Origin: Pterois miles
Lineage: Eukaryota; Chordata; Actinopteri; Perciformes; Scorpaenidae
Direction: 5' to 3'
DNA: 64,000 nt
Assembly (NCBI GenBank): GCA_947000775.1
Contig: CAMQGK010000637.1
Coordinates: 21,878,001-21,942,000, forward strand
The first letter of the stretch is position 1. Every line of letters starts with the position of its first letter. The notes beneath the pieces were generated by a model. The model did not search any database. It was not told the DNA's origin and saw only the letters and a program-made list of their open reading frames with translations. The translations under genes were made by a program, and so were the position numbers. This document shows positions 1-47,127 of the stretch, one piece after another.

Positions 1-1414
1 TTGGTTCCTAGAAGGGTTACATAAGGAGTCTTATCAATCCCTGTTCTTGACAAACTTATTATTGTGGCACTCTTATTCAAGGCCATGGCAAAGTTATCTT
101 GCAATGGAGAGAATGTTTCTGCTGATTCCCGAGTACACATAGGGGTTGTCTCAGAGCAGAGGGAAACTTTACTTTCTACATTTTCTAGAAAGGTCTTTTC
201 ACCTTTGTAGTGACAGAGGGATGAAAGGTTAACAAACAGCTTTGCATGCAGGTCAACGTCCACTGTTTTTAAAAAGGAACAATGTACTTATCTAAACCAG
301 CTGAGATTATTTAAAAAGATAAACCAGCTCTCAGCTAAGCAGGTCAGACAACCACTCCTGCTTTGTTTTTTTAAATGTTAACTTTCAATAATGTTGCTCC
401 TTATCAGAGCAAACTTCATAGTCCTGCTCCTTGTACACAAGGCCCTTCATGGACTAGGACCAACTTACACCGCCAGCTCCCTCACTTACTATCTGCCTCC
501 AAGAACACTCTGATCATCTGCTGCTGGTCTATTGGAGGTTCCCTACAGTAGTCAAAGGAATTAGGGTCAAAATTAGGGATGCAGCAAAAATGCAACAGTA
601 AGTGTTTGTTTGACAGTTGAGAGAAAAGACCTGCTATAACATCACTGAAGAGTTGAGGGATTAGTGAACATTTAACAGATATAGAGCAACCCCCCGAGGA
701 GGAGCGCCGGGCTGTGAAGCAAATTTTCAGAGCAGCGGTACGGTTCAACGGCGGTACTACAACTTCTGTCTGTCATGTGACGTCATTGGGCCCAAAACAC
801 TTTTTCTCATAGACTTACATTAGGAAAAAGACGTCTGTAACTCAGCGGATCATTTTTTTTTTAATCACACATTAATAGCCCTTGTTTAAATCATTAAGTC
901 CTAAAAGAATATAATTATTTCCCTTCTTCCGTTCATGTGAATGAGCGCCAGACAGAGGGCTGAAAGGCGAAGTCAAAGGAAACGCTCCTGCGTCTGCTTT
1001 AAGATATTCCTTAACTAGTCCCACAGTGGAGAAATTCACAATTTATTTTTTTATTTTTTTTAAATTTATTCACAGTTTATGGGCCCAATGGATGCAGAAG
1101 CTCACCGGATGATCCCGGTGCTTTATCACTCAGCAGTTGATCAGTTCACGCACCACTGAGCAACTCTCATAGGAATGAACGGGAATCCGCTCATGCTGTA
1201 TCCAGCTTTCATTGTTCATCCATGGTATAGAGCAGTGCAGCAGCTCCACATGGCATCAACCTAACATATATATAAGCTTAGGCTCTGATATAAATCACTG
1301 TCCAGATCAAAATGGGTTCATCCATCCTAACAAAATGCTTTTCTGGCTGTTTGGTCAATAGTCTACATCTGATGATTGAATGATTGAAGCTGAGCTAGCC
1401 GTCCAGCCACCCAC
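1..1414 (-). other. umps: umps intron 2 (partial)
   Basis: No coding exon of umps or any other gene is recognised here. About 540 bp of it (about 700-1245) is a dispersed repeat copy, listed separately. A short poly-T/A-rich tract lies near 1037-1065. The rest shows nothing assignable. Confidence 0.6.
700..1245 (+). repeat. Dispersed repeat family B, copy 1
   Basis: The text from 'ggtactacaacttctgt' through 'gacgtcattgggccc', 'agacttacatt', 'accactgagcaactctca' and 'gctgtatccag' recurs in the same order at about 23545-24062 (same strand) and, shortened, at 58185-58565 (opposite strand). It has no long ORF, so it looks like a non-autonomous transposon or SINE-like element. The middle of copy 1 differs from copy 2. 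Ends are approximate. Confidence 0.7.
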
Positions 1415-2982
1415 CATAGTCCTTGGCCTCCTTCCTCCTGATGAGCATCGGCAGTTCATGTCTGGAGCAGATGATCGTGGCCAAAGGCAGGGCTGTGTAA
1501 GGCACCCCGCACACTGAGTCAAACTGTAGCTCCTCTTCTAGCACTCGCTGGTAGATTAGACTGGACACCTGCAGATACAGCATGACGAAAAGGTGAAGGC
1601 TCAAACGCAGCAGTGTTCTAGGTGAGGGCTGCGACAATAAAGGTACATGCAAGTCCTGAACATTAAAATGGACCTGAATTTTCCAACCATGTGAGATCTT
1701 TTTTTTTTTTTTTTTTGGAAACGTTTTATCAATTTATTGACCCCAGGCTAGAAATTAACCCAGGGCCTACTGTTTATGTTTAAACCCAATAAAATGGTTG
1801 TTAAAGAGTAGTTGGAATCGATTGTACTGAGACCTCTAGAAGTGATAAACTCAACAATTTTCATGCCTTTTTGGTGGAACCTCTGAATGATTACTTGGTT
1901 CACTTAACATGATCAAATAAGAGCAAGCTTTACCTGTATACTATATATAGTACGGGACCCGAATATGAGCAGATTCACTCATTCATTCAAGCAAATTCCA
2001 CATGTTTTTAGCACATGTGTGTGCAGCTATTTTCATTGTTGGAGGGTCTTTAATTTTTTTACTGGCATGAAAGTCATTTTGCAGCAAGCTTTCTGTTCAC
2101 TGTGAATGGCTTCACATGCAACACCATAGGGGAATTTTGTGTTAATACTGTAAACACAAACGTACATTTCTAGTTTTTGTGTACAGTATTAACTTTTCCC
2201 AGTAAACTCTGACCTACAGCTGGAATGGGAATCTAAAATGCTCACTGTGTTGTGTCTTGTACAGTAATCAGTGTGTAAACAATAACTAAAACAAAACAGA
2301 GACTTTTACCAGTACGGCTCACACAAAGACAAAACAACTTTTCATTTTGGTCAACGGTCACACCAGAATTTAACTTCAGGGGTTTTAGGTGAGTTACAAC
2401 CTTTTGCAAACATGCAATAAAAGTTGTAACCATTGCACTTACAGTTAGGAGAATATTAAGTAAAAACTGTAATATCTTGTGCATGTACAGATGATCATGT
2501 TCAATGTTGTTGACTGTGTTAAAAATGCTGATTCAGCTATATGAAGGCGGCGCTGGTGTTTTTGTATTAGGCTGAATTAAACTGATTTCTCGATCATACA
2601 CACAAGAGGGGCAGCCCATATTTTTACAAATCTTACCTGAACGAGTAGATTCATTGAAAAGTTGCACTTTTAGCCGATAAACACCCACGTACACAGCGCG
2701 CCAGCACTACGTGACGGCTTAGCGTGTCTATAACAACATATAATCTTTGTATAGCTGTGTGGTGTTTCTTTATCACATATTTAAAGTTGACCACGCCGTG
2801 CAGCGGCGGGGAGGACAGCAGCACGTGTTTACCTGGTTCATGAGCGCAGGGTGGGACACCAGCACCCTCAGGTCGATATAGATGGGTGTCATCATGCCGC
2901 TCTTCAGCTTGTACTCTCCGAACTTCACCGCGTCCACATCGTGGAGTTTCAGGATCAAGCTGTCGAGGGAAACGTTGTCCAT
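1415..2982 (-). CDS. umps: Uridine monophosphate synthase, 5' part (coding exons 1 and 2; rest lies beyond the left edge)
   Basis: UMPS makes UMP from orotate by its orotate phosphoribosyltransferase (OPRT) half, then its OMP decarboxylase half, in the cytosol. Two exons are seen. Exon 1 is 2833-2982 (50 codons, phase 0 donor GTAAAC); it starts at ATG 2982 in a good context (AAGATGG) and contains KFGEYKLKSG and PIYIDLR, typical of the OPRT N-terminus. Exon 2 is 1415-1568 (154 nt, leaves phase 1; donor GTGGGTG) and contains FDSVCGVPYTALPLAT and PMLIRRKEAKDYG, which line the OPRT active site. Acceptor CAG lies at 1569-1571. The next expected block (after KDYG) is not found down to base 1, so the later OPRT exons and the whole decarboxylase lie outside the window. 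The gene has the same strand as fn1 and sits just downstream of it. Identity is firm; exact exon ends are inferred by eye. Confidence 0.92.
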
Positions 2983-3063
2983 CTTGTCTGTATTCAGGAG
3001 GTCTAACAGGATGTGTCTACAACTTTCAGCCAGCTTCCTTCGCGTCCTCAGTGGCAGCAGCCT

Positions 3064-3070
3064 TTCCGGT
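3064..3070 (-). promoter_or_regulatory. Possible ETS-type site upstream of the umps start
   Basis: TTCCGGT on the plus strand reads ACCGGAA on the minus strand, about 80 bp upstream of the umps ATG. ETS-type CCGGAA sites are common at TATA-less housekeeping promoters. This is a motif match only; the alternative is that umps is driven from the island at 3.8-4.0 kb through a non-coding first exon. Confidence 0.3.
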
Positions 3071-3230
3071 GTGGTTTCTTCAGAATAAGAGCATCATCCC
3101 TACTATGACGTTGAGAGTGTTTTCGACATTATGCATAATTGTTTCGTGCATATTTTATGCATTTTTTAATGAAACCTACCGAGTTTAGCTTATTAGTGCG
3201 AATTAAGCTAAGATGTAGGTCAATAAATTA

Positions 3231-3276
3231 TTCATTTCATATTCATATTCATTCATATTCATATTCATTATCATTA
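3231..3276. repeat. Short tandem repeat of ATTCAT/ATATTC units
   Basis: Imperfect tandem units of ATTCAT and ATATTC are visible. The surrounding 3.2-3.5 kb is strongly AT-rich and holds no recognised gene. Confidence 0.8.
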
Positions 3277-3784
3277 ACAAATTAAATTTAATTCAATTAT
3301 ATTAAATTAAATTAAAACATACGTTTCCATTGCCAAAGCAAGTATGAAATAAAAATAAAATGATAAAATATATAAATGCAAATAAATGTTTATAATTATA
3401 TAATAAATTGTGTATATCAGGTAGATACTTGCAGTTAAAAGAAAATAAATAGAACGAAGTGAGAACTGTGTAAACAATGCAACCTTTTAATTTCTTTAAT
3501 TTTTACTTAATATTTTGTATATTAACAATCCGTTTAATACGAAGGCCTTTAATAGATGAAACAAATAATATTCATAAGATAAGCTCAAATGTTATTGACC
3601 CCAGGAGGAAAATTACAGCAGCACAAGAAAGAAGCCTGACAGGTTGGGACATAACGTTTTCTTTCCGATTTTACCATTAATCTAAGCGTTTGTGCACATA
3701 TCTAAATTTCACTCAAGAACAGGAAATCGTTCTTGAGTAAAATGTATTATTTATTATTTATTTTAAATTCAATGATTTTATTCT

Positions 3785-4020
3785 GACGGAAAGACGCCTT
3801 AACCGGAAATCGGGCAGAACCAATCAGAACACGTTGCGCTGCATTTTACGACGCTGCGGTCGTGTCTACAAGGGAGCCTGGAAACTGCAAAAATCTAGTC
3901 TGAGATCTACAAAAACTTGCAGAAATTCTCGACCGACGGGTAGAGAATTTCTGCAACATTAATTTAAGAAGTAGAGGTCAATTCGTAACATTAAAAATCT
4001 CGCGAGAGTTTGTAAGGTAG
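3785..4020. promoter_or_regulatory. Promoter-like island in the fn1-umps spacer
   Basis: Within 235 bp lie ACCGGAAAT (ETS type), CCAAT, several CpGs (ACGACGCTGCGGTCG) and a palindromic TCTCGCGAGA element at about 4006-4015, a motif known from housekeeping and bidirectional promoters. A 14-bp inverted repeat (3917-3930 with 943-956 of the same kilobase) sits between them. It could be the true umps promoter with a non-coding first exon, or a promoter for an unseen transcript. No ORF is attached to it. Confidence 0.4.
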
Positions 4021-4229
4021 TTTTGTTTCTTTTGCAAACTGGCTCAGATCCTTAATTTACACATTGTAAAAGCAAATGTATGTCTGGTTATTACAGGTTA
4101 TTGATTTCTATTTTATATTTCTGTAAAACAACTCCGATGTTACAGAAGCTGCAACCTGCTGGTTCCTGAACAACCTAACGTCTGCATATCATCCCCAAAC
4201 AAGAAATAACCTGCAAAATACAGACAACA

Positions 4230-5533
4230 ACAAAAATACTTTTTTCAGTTTATTAAAAAGATTCAGTCCACAGTAGTTCAGATTTTGGCACCAACAATAT
4301 AAAAAACAAGTTAATCAAAAAATAAAGTGTACACCCCAAAAAAGCATTGAACAAAATGCCTGAATAAAAGGGATAAATAAAAGAAATGAATTAAAAAATA
4401 AACAAAAAATACAAACATTTATGTAATTAAAATGCATTTCACTTGGAAATAATGGTGGATTTTCCAAAAGGCCTACATTTTTTTTGAAACAGTTTCACTT
4501 TTGGTCAGTCAGCTTTTGCTTTATACATTTCATAGGCACTATACCTTATTTACTTTGAAAATACCCACATTACAGATAACAGATCACATCTACACGGTGA
4601 CTTCAAGAGCCTATGCTGTAATAACAGCAAGGCAACATTTTTTTAATACCACTCAAAAGTAACAGTGCTTATCTTTTTAAGGAAAGTTGTTGTTTTTCTA
4701 CAGAGAACTCTGACCTGTTGCTCTGCTCTGCAAAATAGCAGGACACTGACAGCATTAGACATCTTTAATAACTGTAATTCAAGATAATAAAAAAAACTTG
4801 AATAAATTCATGTTTGTCTGAGTCAATCAAACTGAGACAGGACGACTGTAAAAGTTGTTTTGGGCAGCATTATAAATACTGTATGGCTTTGGATTTGCTC
4901 GCAATAAACTCACAATGCTGATTTGGAAATGTCTAAGGATCCAGAAAATGCATCGTACTATTACCTAAATATTTTCTGAATATACATAAATCACAGTGAG
5001 ACTCAAAATCATGGGAAAAATGTAAAAAATGTGGCTGCAGTTATTATCAGGGAACATAATTATACAAAATCAGATGCATGTGAAGTGGTGTGTTTTGACT
5101 TGGTCAAAGGACGATAATCATAATGGAATGTTTTGAAATAAAAAAAGTCCCAATGCAACAGTAAAAAATACACAACAATACTGCATCTGGTGTGTGTGTG
5201 TACATGTGTCAACACTATAGGCAGGATTGAGGTGATAAAGCAGCAGGATTTGTGCTCTAACAGATTGATGTCAAAAATTCATTGGATGAAGAAATCCTTG
5301 TTTCTACTGAAGAAGAAACACGAAAGGTTGGACAGATGTTCGAAAAGGCACAGAGACTGGTGTAGAAAAGTCTTGTTAAGGCACTTAAATTTGGTGAGAG
5401 GGAAAACCTTTAAAAAGGTGCAGATCTGATGGAAATGTCTTCTTTTAATGAAAACAAGAGGAGGCCTTCTTGAAGTGGTAGCGACGCTGTAAGGGGTCTT
5501 CATCCTCCTTTACTCATACTACCCCCCGCCTCT
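4230..5533 (-). other. fn1: Probable fn1 3' untranslated region
   Basis: This non-coding, AT-rich sequence lies directly after the TAG stop (5534-5536) in the same exon. No further splice acceptor followed by homologous coding sequence is seen before the poly(A) candidate at 4249-4254. Its length, about 1.3 kb, is an inference from that signal. Confidence 0.55.
4249..4254 (-). terminator. fn1: Candidate poly(A) signal of fn1 (AATAAA)
   Basis: TTTATT on the plus strand reads AATAAA on the minus strand, followed on that strand by CTGAAAAAAG. It ends a non-coding stretch of about 1.28 kb after the fn1 stop, a plausible 3'UTR. Other AATAAA-like hexamers exist in this AT-rich stretch, so the site is a candidate only. 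Confidence 0.5.
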
Positions 5534-40827
<35,294 letters not shown>

Positions 40828-41100
40828 ACTTTACTGTATTTAATGCGAGCCTCTCGGCTGTTGCAGAACGCGGTTACAGGTCCTACAGGTGCAAACTTTA
40901 TTTCACCGGGGACGGAGAGAAGTCGGTTACGCTGCAACTCTTATTTTCAGCCGCGCTCCAGCCTCCCTGATCGGTCCGCTCCTCTCCGGTCTGCGGCCAC
41001 AGTGTGCAGGTTACCAGGCTGTGGGAGTGATTTATCTGGGCATGGCTTAGTTTCAGCCAGAGGAGGGAGGTCCAACAAAAGAGACCGACTACCCACGCAG
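40828..41100 (-). promoter_or_regulatory. fn1: fn1 5'UTR and probable core promoter region
   Basis: Upstream of the ATG lie about 180 nt free of ATG and rich in CpG, then a TATA-like GATAAATC (about 41027-41034 on the minus strand). A start near 41000 would give a 5'UTR of about 170-180 nt, a reasonable size for the family. No TGACGTCA cAMP-response element like that of mammalian FN1 was seen. The exact start site is a guess. Confidence 0.35.
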
Positions 41101-41772
41101 AAGTGAGGCACACATTTTTTTTTTAACGAAACAAAGATGGTTACTCTCCCGCTTACTATTTCTGGCAAAACAGAAAGATTATTTCAAATTGTCTCCATGC
41201 AACCTGTAACACTGAGGTCAACAAACATTGATATCATCATGCTGAGGCAATGCCTCTAGCAGATTTAGATTATCCACGCGGTTAAAATGTAGAGCCCTGG
41301 CCCCAGAACCATCCAGTTACAATAAAAGTTCGGGGTTAGGACCTTGTGGCCATAGGTGTTATGTCGAAATCGGTGATCCCCTGTTGAATAGTGTCCGGTA
41401 CAGCCCTGCTGTCTCTGTCCCCCTACTGAAATTTCATCCAAGGGAGAAAAGAAAATCCACCAGTAAACTACACAAACGATCGTTTGGTCTTATCACTTAA
41501 ACTCTCTGCTCAAATTATGTCTGAAGAGTCGGTGTGTTTGAAAGTCATTATAACGCAAGGAATCTGTAGCCTGTGAGTATGTCCTTCTCATAACTCGAAA
41601 TCCGTTCATCGATCAACTTCACACTTAGCGGGTGTATTGCTGTGGACCCATGGGAGCGCAGTGTTGAATTTGGTGCAATTTAGACCCGCGACACGTTCGT
41701 TATTAGTAAAGTTTTAATGTGCAAGCGATCAACGCTCTCTTCCGCAAACAAAGAGCACAGAAGAAGAAGAAA

Positions 41773-42100
41773 GGGCGGGGCTACACGGCTCTAAAAGCGT
41801 CACTAACGGGCACATTTCGCCGAACTTTGTAGCTAGTGCTAACTGTTTTAATAGGAAATGAGTTGGAAACACAGCACGGCTTGTTGACTGAATTTTACGT
41901 TTGTTGCTGGATATTGGATATAGCATGCTAACGTTACATGAAAGCTGGATATAGCATGCTAACGCTACATGAATGCTGGGTAATGTTACAACCAGACTTC
42001 AGTTAACGAGCAGAGGCGCCACTGCAATACTAACTTAGGGGGAAACACATATTGACAGGGGAACAGTGTTTGACACAACACCTGCCGCCTGTACTTCCGG
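41773..42100. promoter_or_regulatory. Weak promoter-like stretch (GC box, ETS motif)
   Basis: GGGCGGGG at 41773-41780 and ACTTCCGG at 42093-42100 bracket a stretch about 0.9-1.3 kb upstream of fn1. No attached ORF is seen, and the right part merges into a family A repeat, so the ETS motif could be repeat-derived. Confidence 0.2.
41916..41977 (+). repeat. 31-bp tandem duplication (two copies)
   Basis: Unit ggatatagcatgctaacg... (31 bp) at 41916-41946 is repeated at 41947-41977 with two mismatches; both contain the palindrome AGCATGCT. Confidence 0.9.
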
Positions 42101-42104
42101 TGCT

Positions 42105-42310
42105 TCGCCCCACAGCTAATGGTCGCTGCCCTGCACTGCGCTCATACTAAGGTAACAGTTAAAGTAGTAACTATTAAAACTATAAAGTAATAGTTCACTC
42201 TTGTTGACACTTTCAGGTCTCACAGCACTGTTGCCGTTGTTTGTACTGTTAGCACTGTTAGCTGCTAGCCGCCGGCTCAACCGCTGCCATGTTGAGAGCC
42301 ATGTGTGGAG
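42105..42310 (+). repeat. Dispersed repeat family A, copy 1 (partial, interrupted)
   Basis: It shares 'ctgcactgcgctcatac', 'actgttagcactgttagc', 'ccgccggctcaaccg' and 'ccatgttgaga' with copies at 46694-47065 and 60855-61255. An unrelated stretch lies between the two halves. Confidence 0.6.
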
Positions 42311-45300
42311 GAAACCCTGGCTGACATTGACTGAAGCATATATGCCTTAAATTGTATTAGCTAGTTATTAATAATATTATTAATAACACAATACCACATC
42401 GTAAAAGTCCTGCTCTCACATTTTAATTTCAAGTGAAAGAAAGGCATTACGTTTCGGCACAATGTACTTAAAGTTACTTAAACTCTGCTCTATTCTAATA
42501 TAATGCTGGATATTTTAATTAATAATAGTTCATATTTTAATTGTATGTTTTGTGAGTAAAATGTCAATCTGCAATGTAACCAGTAACATCCCTCTGTCAG
42601 GGAAATGTATTAGTAGGCTACAATGTTTTCCTGTGAAGTACTCAGTAAGTAGTATACAGTTGAGTTGCACATCATTAAGTGGTTTTGAGGTATTTTGTAA
42701 GTTATTTGGTTCACATTATTTAAGCAGCACAACCTTGCTACAGGACATTGATGCTGTGCAGTGTACTGGCCTATACACAGTCCTGGTTGTGATCTGCTGG
42801 AATTAGGTCAATGGCGTCAGTGTCTGGAAAGTCTCCAGTAGCCTAAAGTTTCAATGTCTTGAAATTGTTTATATGTCCAGGAGTTTTATTGAAATGAATC
42901 CTCTGTGATGCAAGCTAACTTGTGTAATGTGCGGGTATAGAGATCAACTTTCTTTTTTACCTCTTGCTCCTTTTCTCTTTCTCTGGCTCGATCTCTGTCC
43001 TTTCTTATCAGTTGACTTGTCTCTTGTGCTCTGGTTCATTTTAAATCTGTTCGTCCAGTTTAAGTATTCAACACCATATAAAGTAAGAGGAGCACTCTTC
43101 ATCTGTCCCTGACAGCACTCATTTCCCTTGCTGAAGTCTTTGTTCAGTACTTATTTGTGGGAAAAGCCTTTCAGAGTTTATACAGGGTGAGTTTTCTTTG
43201 GCACCCTCCCTTTGTCCCTTTTCTCTATTTTAGTTGCATTTACTGTAGTAAATATTGCGAATATTGACCACTTTGTTAATGGAAACTTACAGCAATGCTT
43301 TACCTAATCACTGCTTTGTTTCCCCTCTCCATGAGTGAAAACTTTCTGCCATGACTTTAGTCACTTCGAGACAATTTTGATGTTGAAACAGTCATGCATG
43401 CTGAGTCCCTGAATGTCTCTTGAGTAACAGAAACTATTGATTTTTGACTCCCTGAATCCACCTTGAAATTAATGGATACATCAGTGAAGTTTTAATATAA
43501 ATGTCTCACGTAATACTTCAGTACAGTCAAACAAAACTCAGAGCGATCCATTCCTGACAAAAATGAAAAACACCACACTGGGTGTCATTATCTCCTCTGT
43601 GATGTCATGAGCTTGACCGTTCCAGTAGTAAAACAAATTAACTGTCAGTCAGCTGGCAAATCAAGTTAGTCAAAATGTGGTGAAAAGGGAGTACAAGCTG
43701 TGTAGCTGAGGCCATGTGGGTTATCTTAAGTGTGTCAGGAAATCTACGGGGTGGAGACAAATTTTTGAGGTGTTGGCACCATTTGGCTCTGCTGTGACAT
43801 TTGTGTTAATCCTGTCTTTAATTGAGCATTTGCTTGACACAATGATCAGTCATAAGGGAGATTATTTTGATATGCCATAGCACTCATCTGTTGCATTTGG
43901 GGAATCCTTTGGTTGGCATGTGGACATAAGACAGACTGTCTGTGTTTTTTTTTTTTTTTTTTTTTTCTTCTTTTTTGAAACCGAGACAGAGAAAATAATG
44001 ATTGAATGATAAGTCAAAGACTCAACAACTGTTCTGACAGAATGAATATCTGCGTCATTTTATTTAAAAAAAAATGTGCATGCAGGTCACTCTGACTGAA
44101 GTGCTGCGGTCACATTTTGTGAGGCTACATGTTTTATGGTGTGTTCAGCTCAAGAAGTGAGGAAACCCCACTTCTGAGCAGAGGCGCGCCACATATGTTT
44201 TCAGTTACAGACTAACAGTGTAAATGCAATCTGCTTGTCTATCTGTCTGTATGTATAACTGATCTTCCTGTGATAGTTATCCTCACTTTGAGGTCTTTCT
44301 TTCCATTCATCTCCTACCCCTAAGCCCTCAGAATACACTCATCTATATATGGACATGTTTGTTGGATGGTAAAGGTGAAGAGGTAAGAAGGTCATCTGAT
44401 ATATTATTGACCTTGAATGCATTACTAATTATCTTTGGAGGTATTGGCAATGTTATGTCTGTTTTGAGCTTGAACTTGGAGCTTGTGACAACAGTCATAT
44501 CAATCTTATGTAGTGAGATAGTTTATGTTTTGAAAGCACCAGTCACTACTACCACTTAGTGGTGGCTTCTTTTAGCACTCTGGTTCATTCACCCATGAGA
44601 ATATCATAATTTGACATTCTACGCTTGTCCAAAAACATGGTAAAATAGCTTTTTTAGCATTATTTATTTACAACATTGCTATGTCTTCTTTACCCCCTCA
44701 CACGACTATCCCAAAGTGAAATCACTTCCTTGTGGCGTGGTTACCATCTCCAAACCACCTCTGCTACTGCAATGCCGGGATGGCTGCTGATGAAGCCAGA
44801 AATTCCAGTTTAAAGCCTTTATCTGGTTATTGTGCAAGCTCTCTGGCCGCTGTGGCTTCACGTATAAATATACAAACATTCTTATGGTTATATAGACTGG
44901 TTTTTAAGTGGTAATCTGCCATTAAAAACGAATCACGCAGCATGGTCACAAAGAAAACTGTGACAATCACTTCCAGTATGCAACTTGGTTAGATTTTTAG
45001 TCACAGACACAAAAACAGACTCCACAAACTGCTCTGAGTGTATCTGCATTTAAGCTTACACTGTGACTGGCCTCATGCAGAGGATGTTAAAGCTGTTGTA
45101 CACCATTTACAGTTAGGGCTTTCACTATATCAGATATTCTCTTCATAATTATCATATTGTGGGCAAATGCGTTCACGATAACAATATTAATACAATATGT
45201 ATAGAAAATTTAATGCCATCAGTCAAATTCATATTTAATTTTGTTTATTGTGCATGTTGTCCCTTTTTTTGGTGAACTAATCACACTGAAAATACAAGTT

Positions 45301-45527
45301 TAGCTGTTAGGGAGGGAGACAAAGCAAAAATAGAAAGAAACAAATAAATGAATAGGCGCTGGATTATTTGCACCATATTATCATATTAACATGATAACAT
45401 TTAATTAAAAAAAATATCAACGTTATCAGTATCATTATGTTGTGACACCCCCTATATACATATGATATTATTAAATAATGTAAGAATTTCAATGTCTTTT
45501 GTCCCCAGTAAACGTCTCAACTGGGAT

Positions 45528-45960
45528 TTAAGATAAGATATTCTTTTATTAGTCCCATTGTGGGGAAATTTGTGATGTTCAGCAGTAAAGGGGAGGAAAA
45601 ACAGGAAGCTAATCAAGAGTAGACAGACATAAAATATGACAATTTAAATAGATAGAAATATAAAAAATGGGAACAATCTAAACAAGGGGACATATTGAAT
45701 AGGAACAATATATACAGTATTGACAATAAACAGACTATTAACACAATTGCACAAGTGGAAAAACAGCTGTTGCACAGTTATTGGAGTGACGTTTCACCTG
45801 AGAGTATTGCACAGTATGAGTTGAGGTTTACACCTGAGAAGTACTGATATTACACAGTCGGTGTACAGTATAGTGCAGGTATTGTCAGTTTTGGTGTGTA
45901 TGTGGTCTACATATGGATTTGGTAAAAGGTTTGCAGACACTGGAGTTGATTAGACAAGAG
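45528..45960 (+). repeat. LINE-3'-tail/SINE-like repeat
   Basis: 'aagataagatattctttt' followed by 'attagtcccattgtgggg' and 'attgcacagt' units is a well-known type of fish retroelement tail. It has no ORF. A related tail-like piece (tttattgtcatttcggca) starts near 47128. Confidence 0.55.
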
Positions 45961-46693
45961 AGGCTGATTTCTTCTTGCGGATGATTGGACAGATCCTGAA
46001 CTGGAAGGAGAAGATACGGGAAATGTGAGAGAACACAGAGCGAGAAGTTTAGAGTTCAGAAATGTGGATATCTTTTGGGCAGGTTTCAGTCTGACAGGGA
46101 ATTATGAATAATCCTAAAAGATAGTGGGAGTAGTTGGTGAAATAGAGGCGACGTGATGTGCGTGAATGGAGAGTTGAGAAATTTGTGCAGAGCCAGTGAA
46201 GTTTTGCTGATGGGATGGAAATCAAACTGTAACTCTGCGATTGCATTACACAACATACTCAGAAGGATCATCCTGAGAAACAGAGCAAGGGTGAGGAAGG
46301 AGGTCACAGCTGCAAAGTCTCTGTACAGCTGCTGCACATTTTCATCCCATTTTTTCTTTCTGAGCCCTTTTCTCCTCCAGATCTCCTCAAAATGTTACTC
46401 TAGGTGCTGTCTGGTCTCTGTCTTTCATTCTTCTCTCCCTGTTTCTCACTTTGTATTAGCTGACCTGTCCTTGCACTGAGTAAGTGGTCATTCCTCACAT
46501 ATTATTTCAGTGTCCCAGAGCAGTTACCGTTGGCTTGCTCCTCTTGTCTAACACTATTCTTTTCCAGCATTCCTTTCATAGCGTTTGTCTTTCACTCCTC
46601 TATCTGATCCCATAACTGCATCTGTGATGTAATCCTATGTGTCTCCATGTTTAATTCACTCTGTCCTTTTTGTCTGTCTATCCCTCTCACTTT

Positions 46694-47065
46694 AAAGGTT
46701 CTCTATAGGACATTCAGAGCATTAATACAGCAGCAAACTATTGTCTATATAAAGATAGAGAGGAGTAATGTCTACCTGAGCAGAGAATGAAGTCTCTCTC
46801 CCTCTGTGTGTGTCTTAATCCAAGCTTCTCTGTGCTTTGTTTGCATAGCTGCACCAGCACCCATCTGGCTAGCCCATGGCCACCGATCTGCATTGCTCTC
46901 ATACGGCGGTTACAGCTGATCACGGCGTCCTGATGCAGAAACGCAGTGCTCACCCCTCAGGTAAACTCTTTGCTTTGTCCGCTCGGTTGCTGTTATTTAC
47001 ACTGTTAGCGCTATTAGCAAGCCACCGGCTCAACTGCCTCCACGTTGAGACACGGGATATGCTTT
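46694..47065 (+). repeat. Dispersed repeat family A, copy 2
   Basis: Blocks in order: 'aaaggttctctatagg', 'aagatagagaggagtaatg', 'tctacctgagcag', 'ctcatacggcggttacagct', 'cctcaggtaaactctttg' and 'ccaccggctcaactg'. All have counterparts at 60855-61255. Confidence 0.75.
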
Positions 47066-47127
47066 GGATTTTGTATTGAGCCACTTCAAGCACATTTAAT
47101 ATGGTGTTGGCTGTCGTCAAAAAAATG

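Noticed and set aside
42250..42310. YY1-like GCCATGTTGAGA near a possible promoter
   Set aside because: The same text recurs in family A repeats at about 47040 and 61230, so it is repeat sequence and not a dedicated promoter site.
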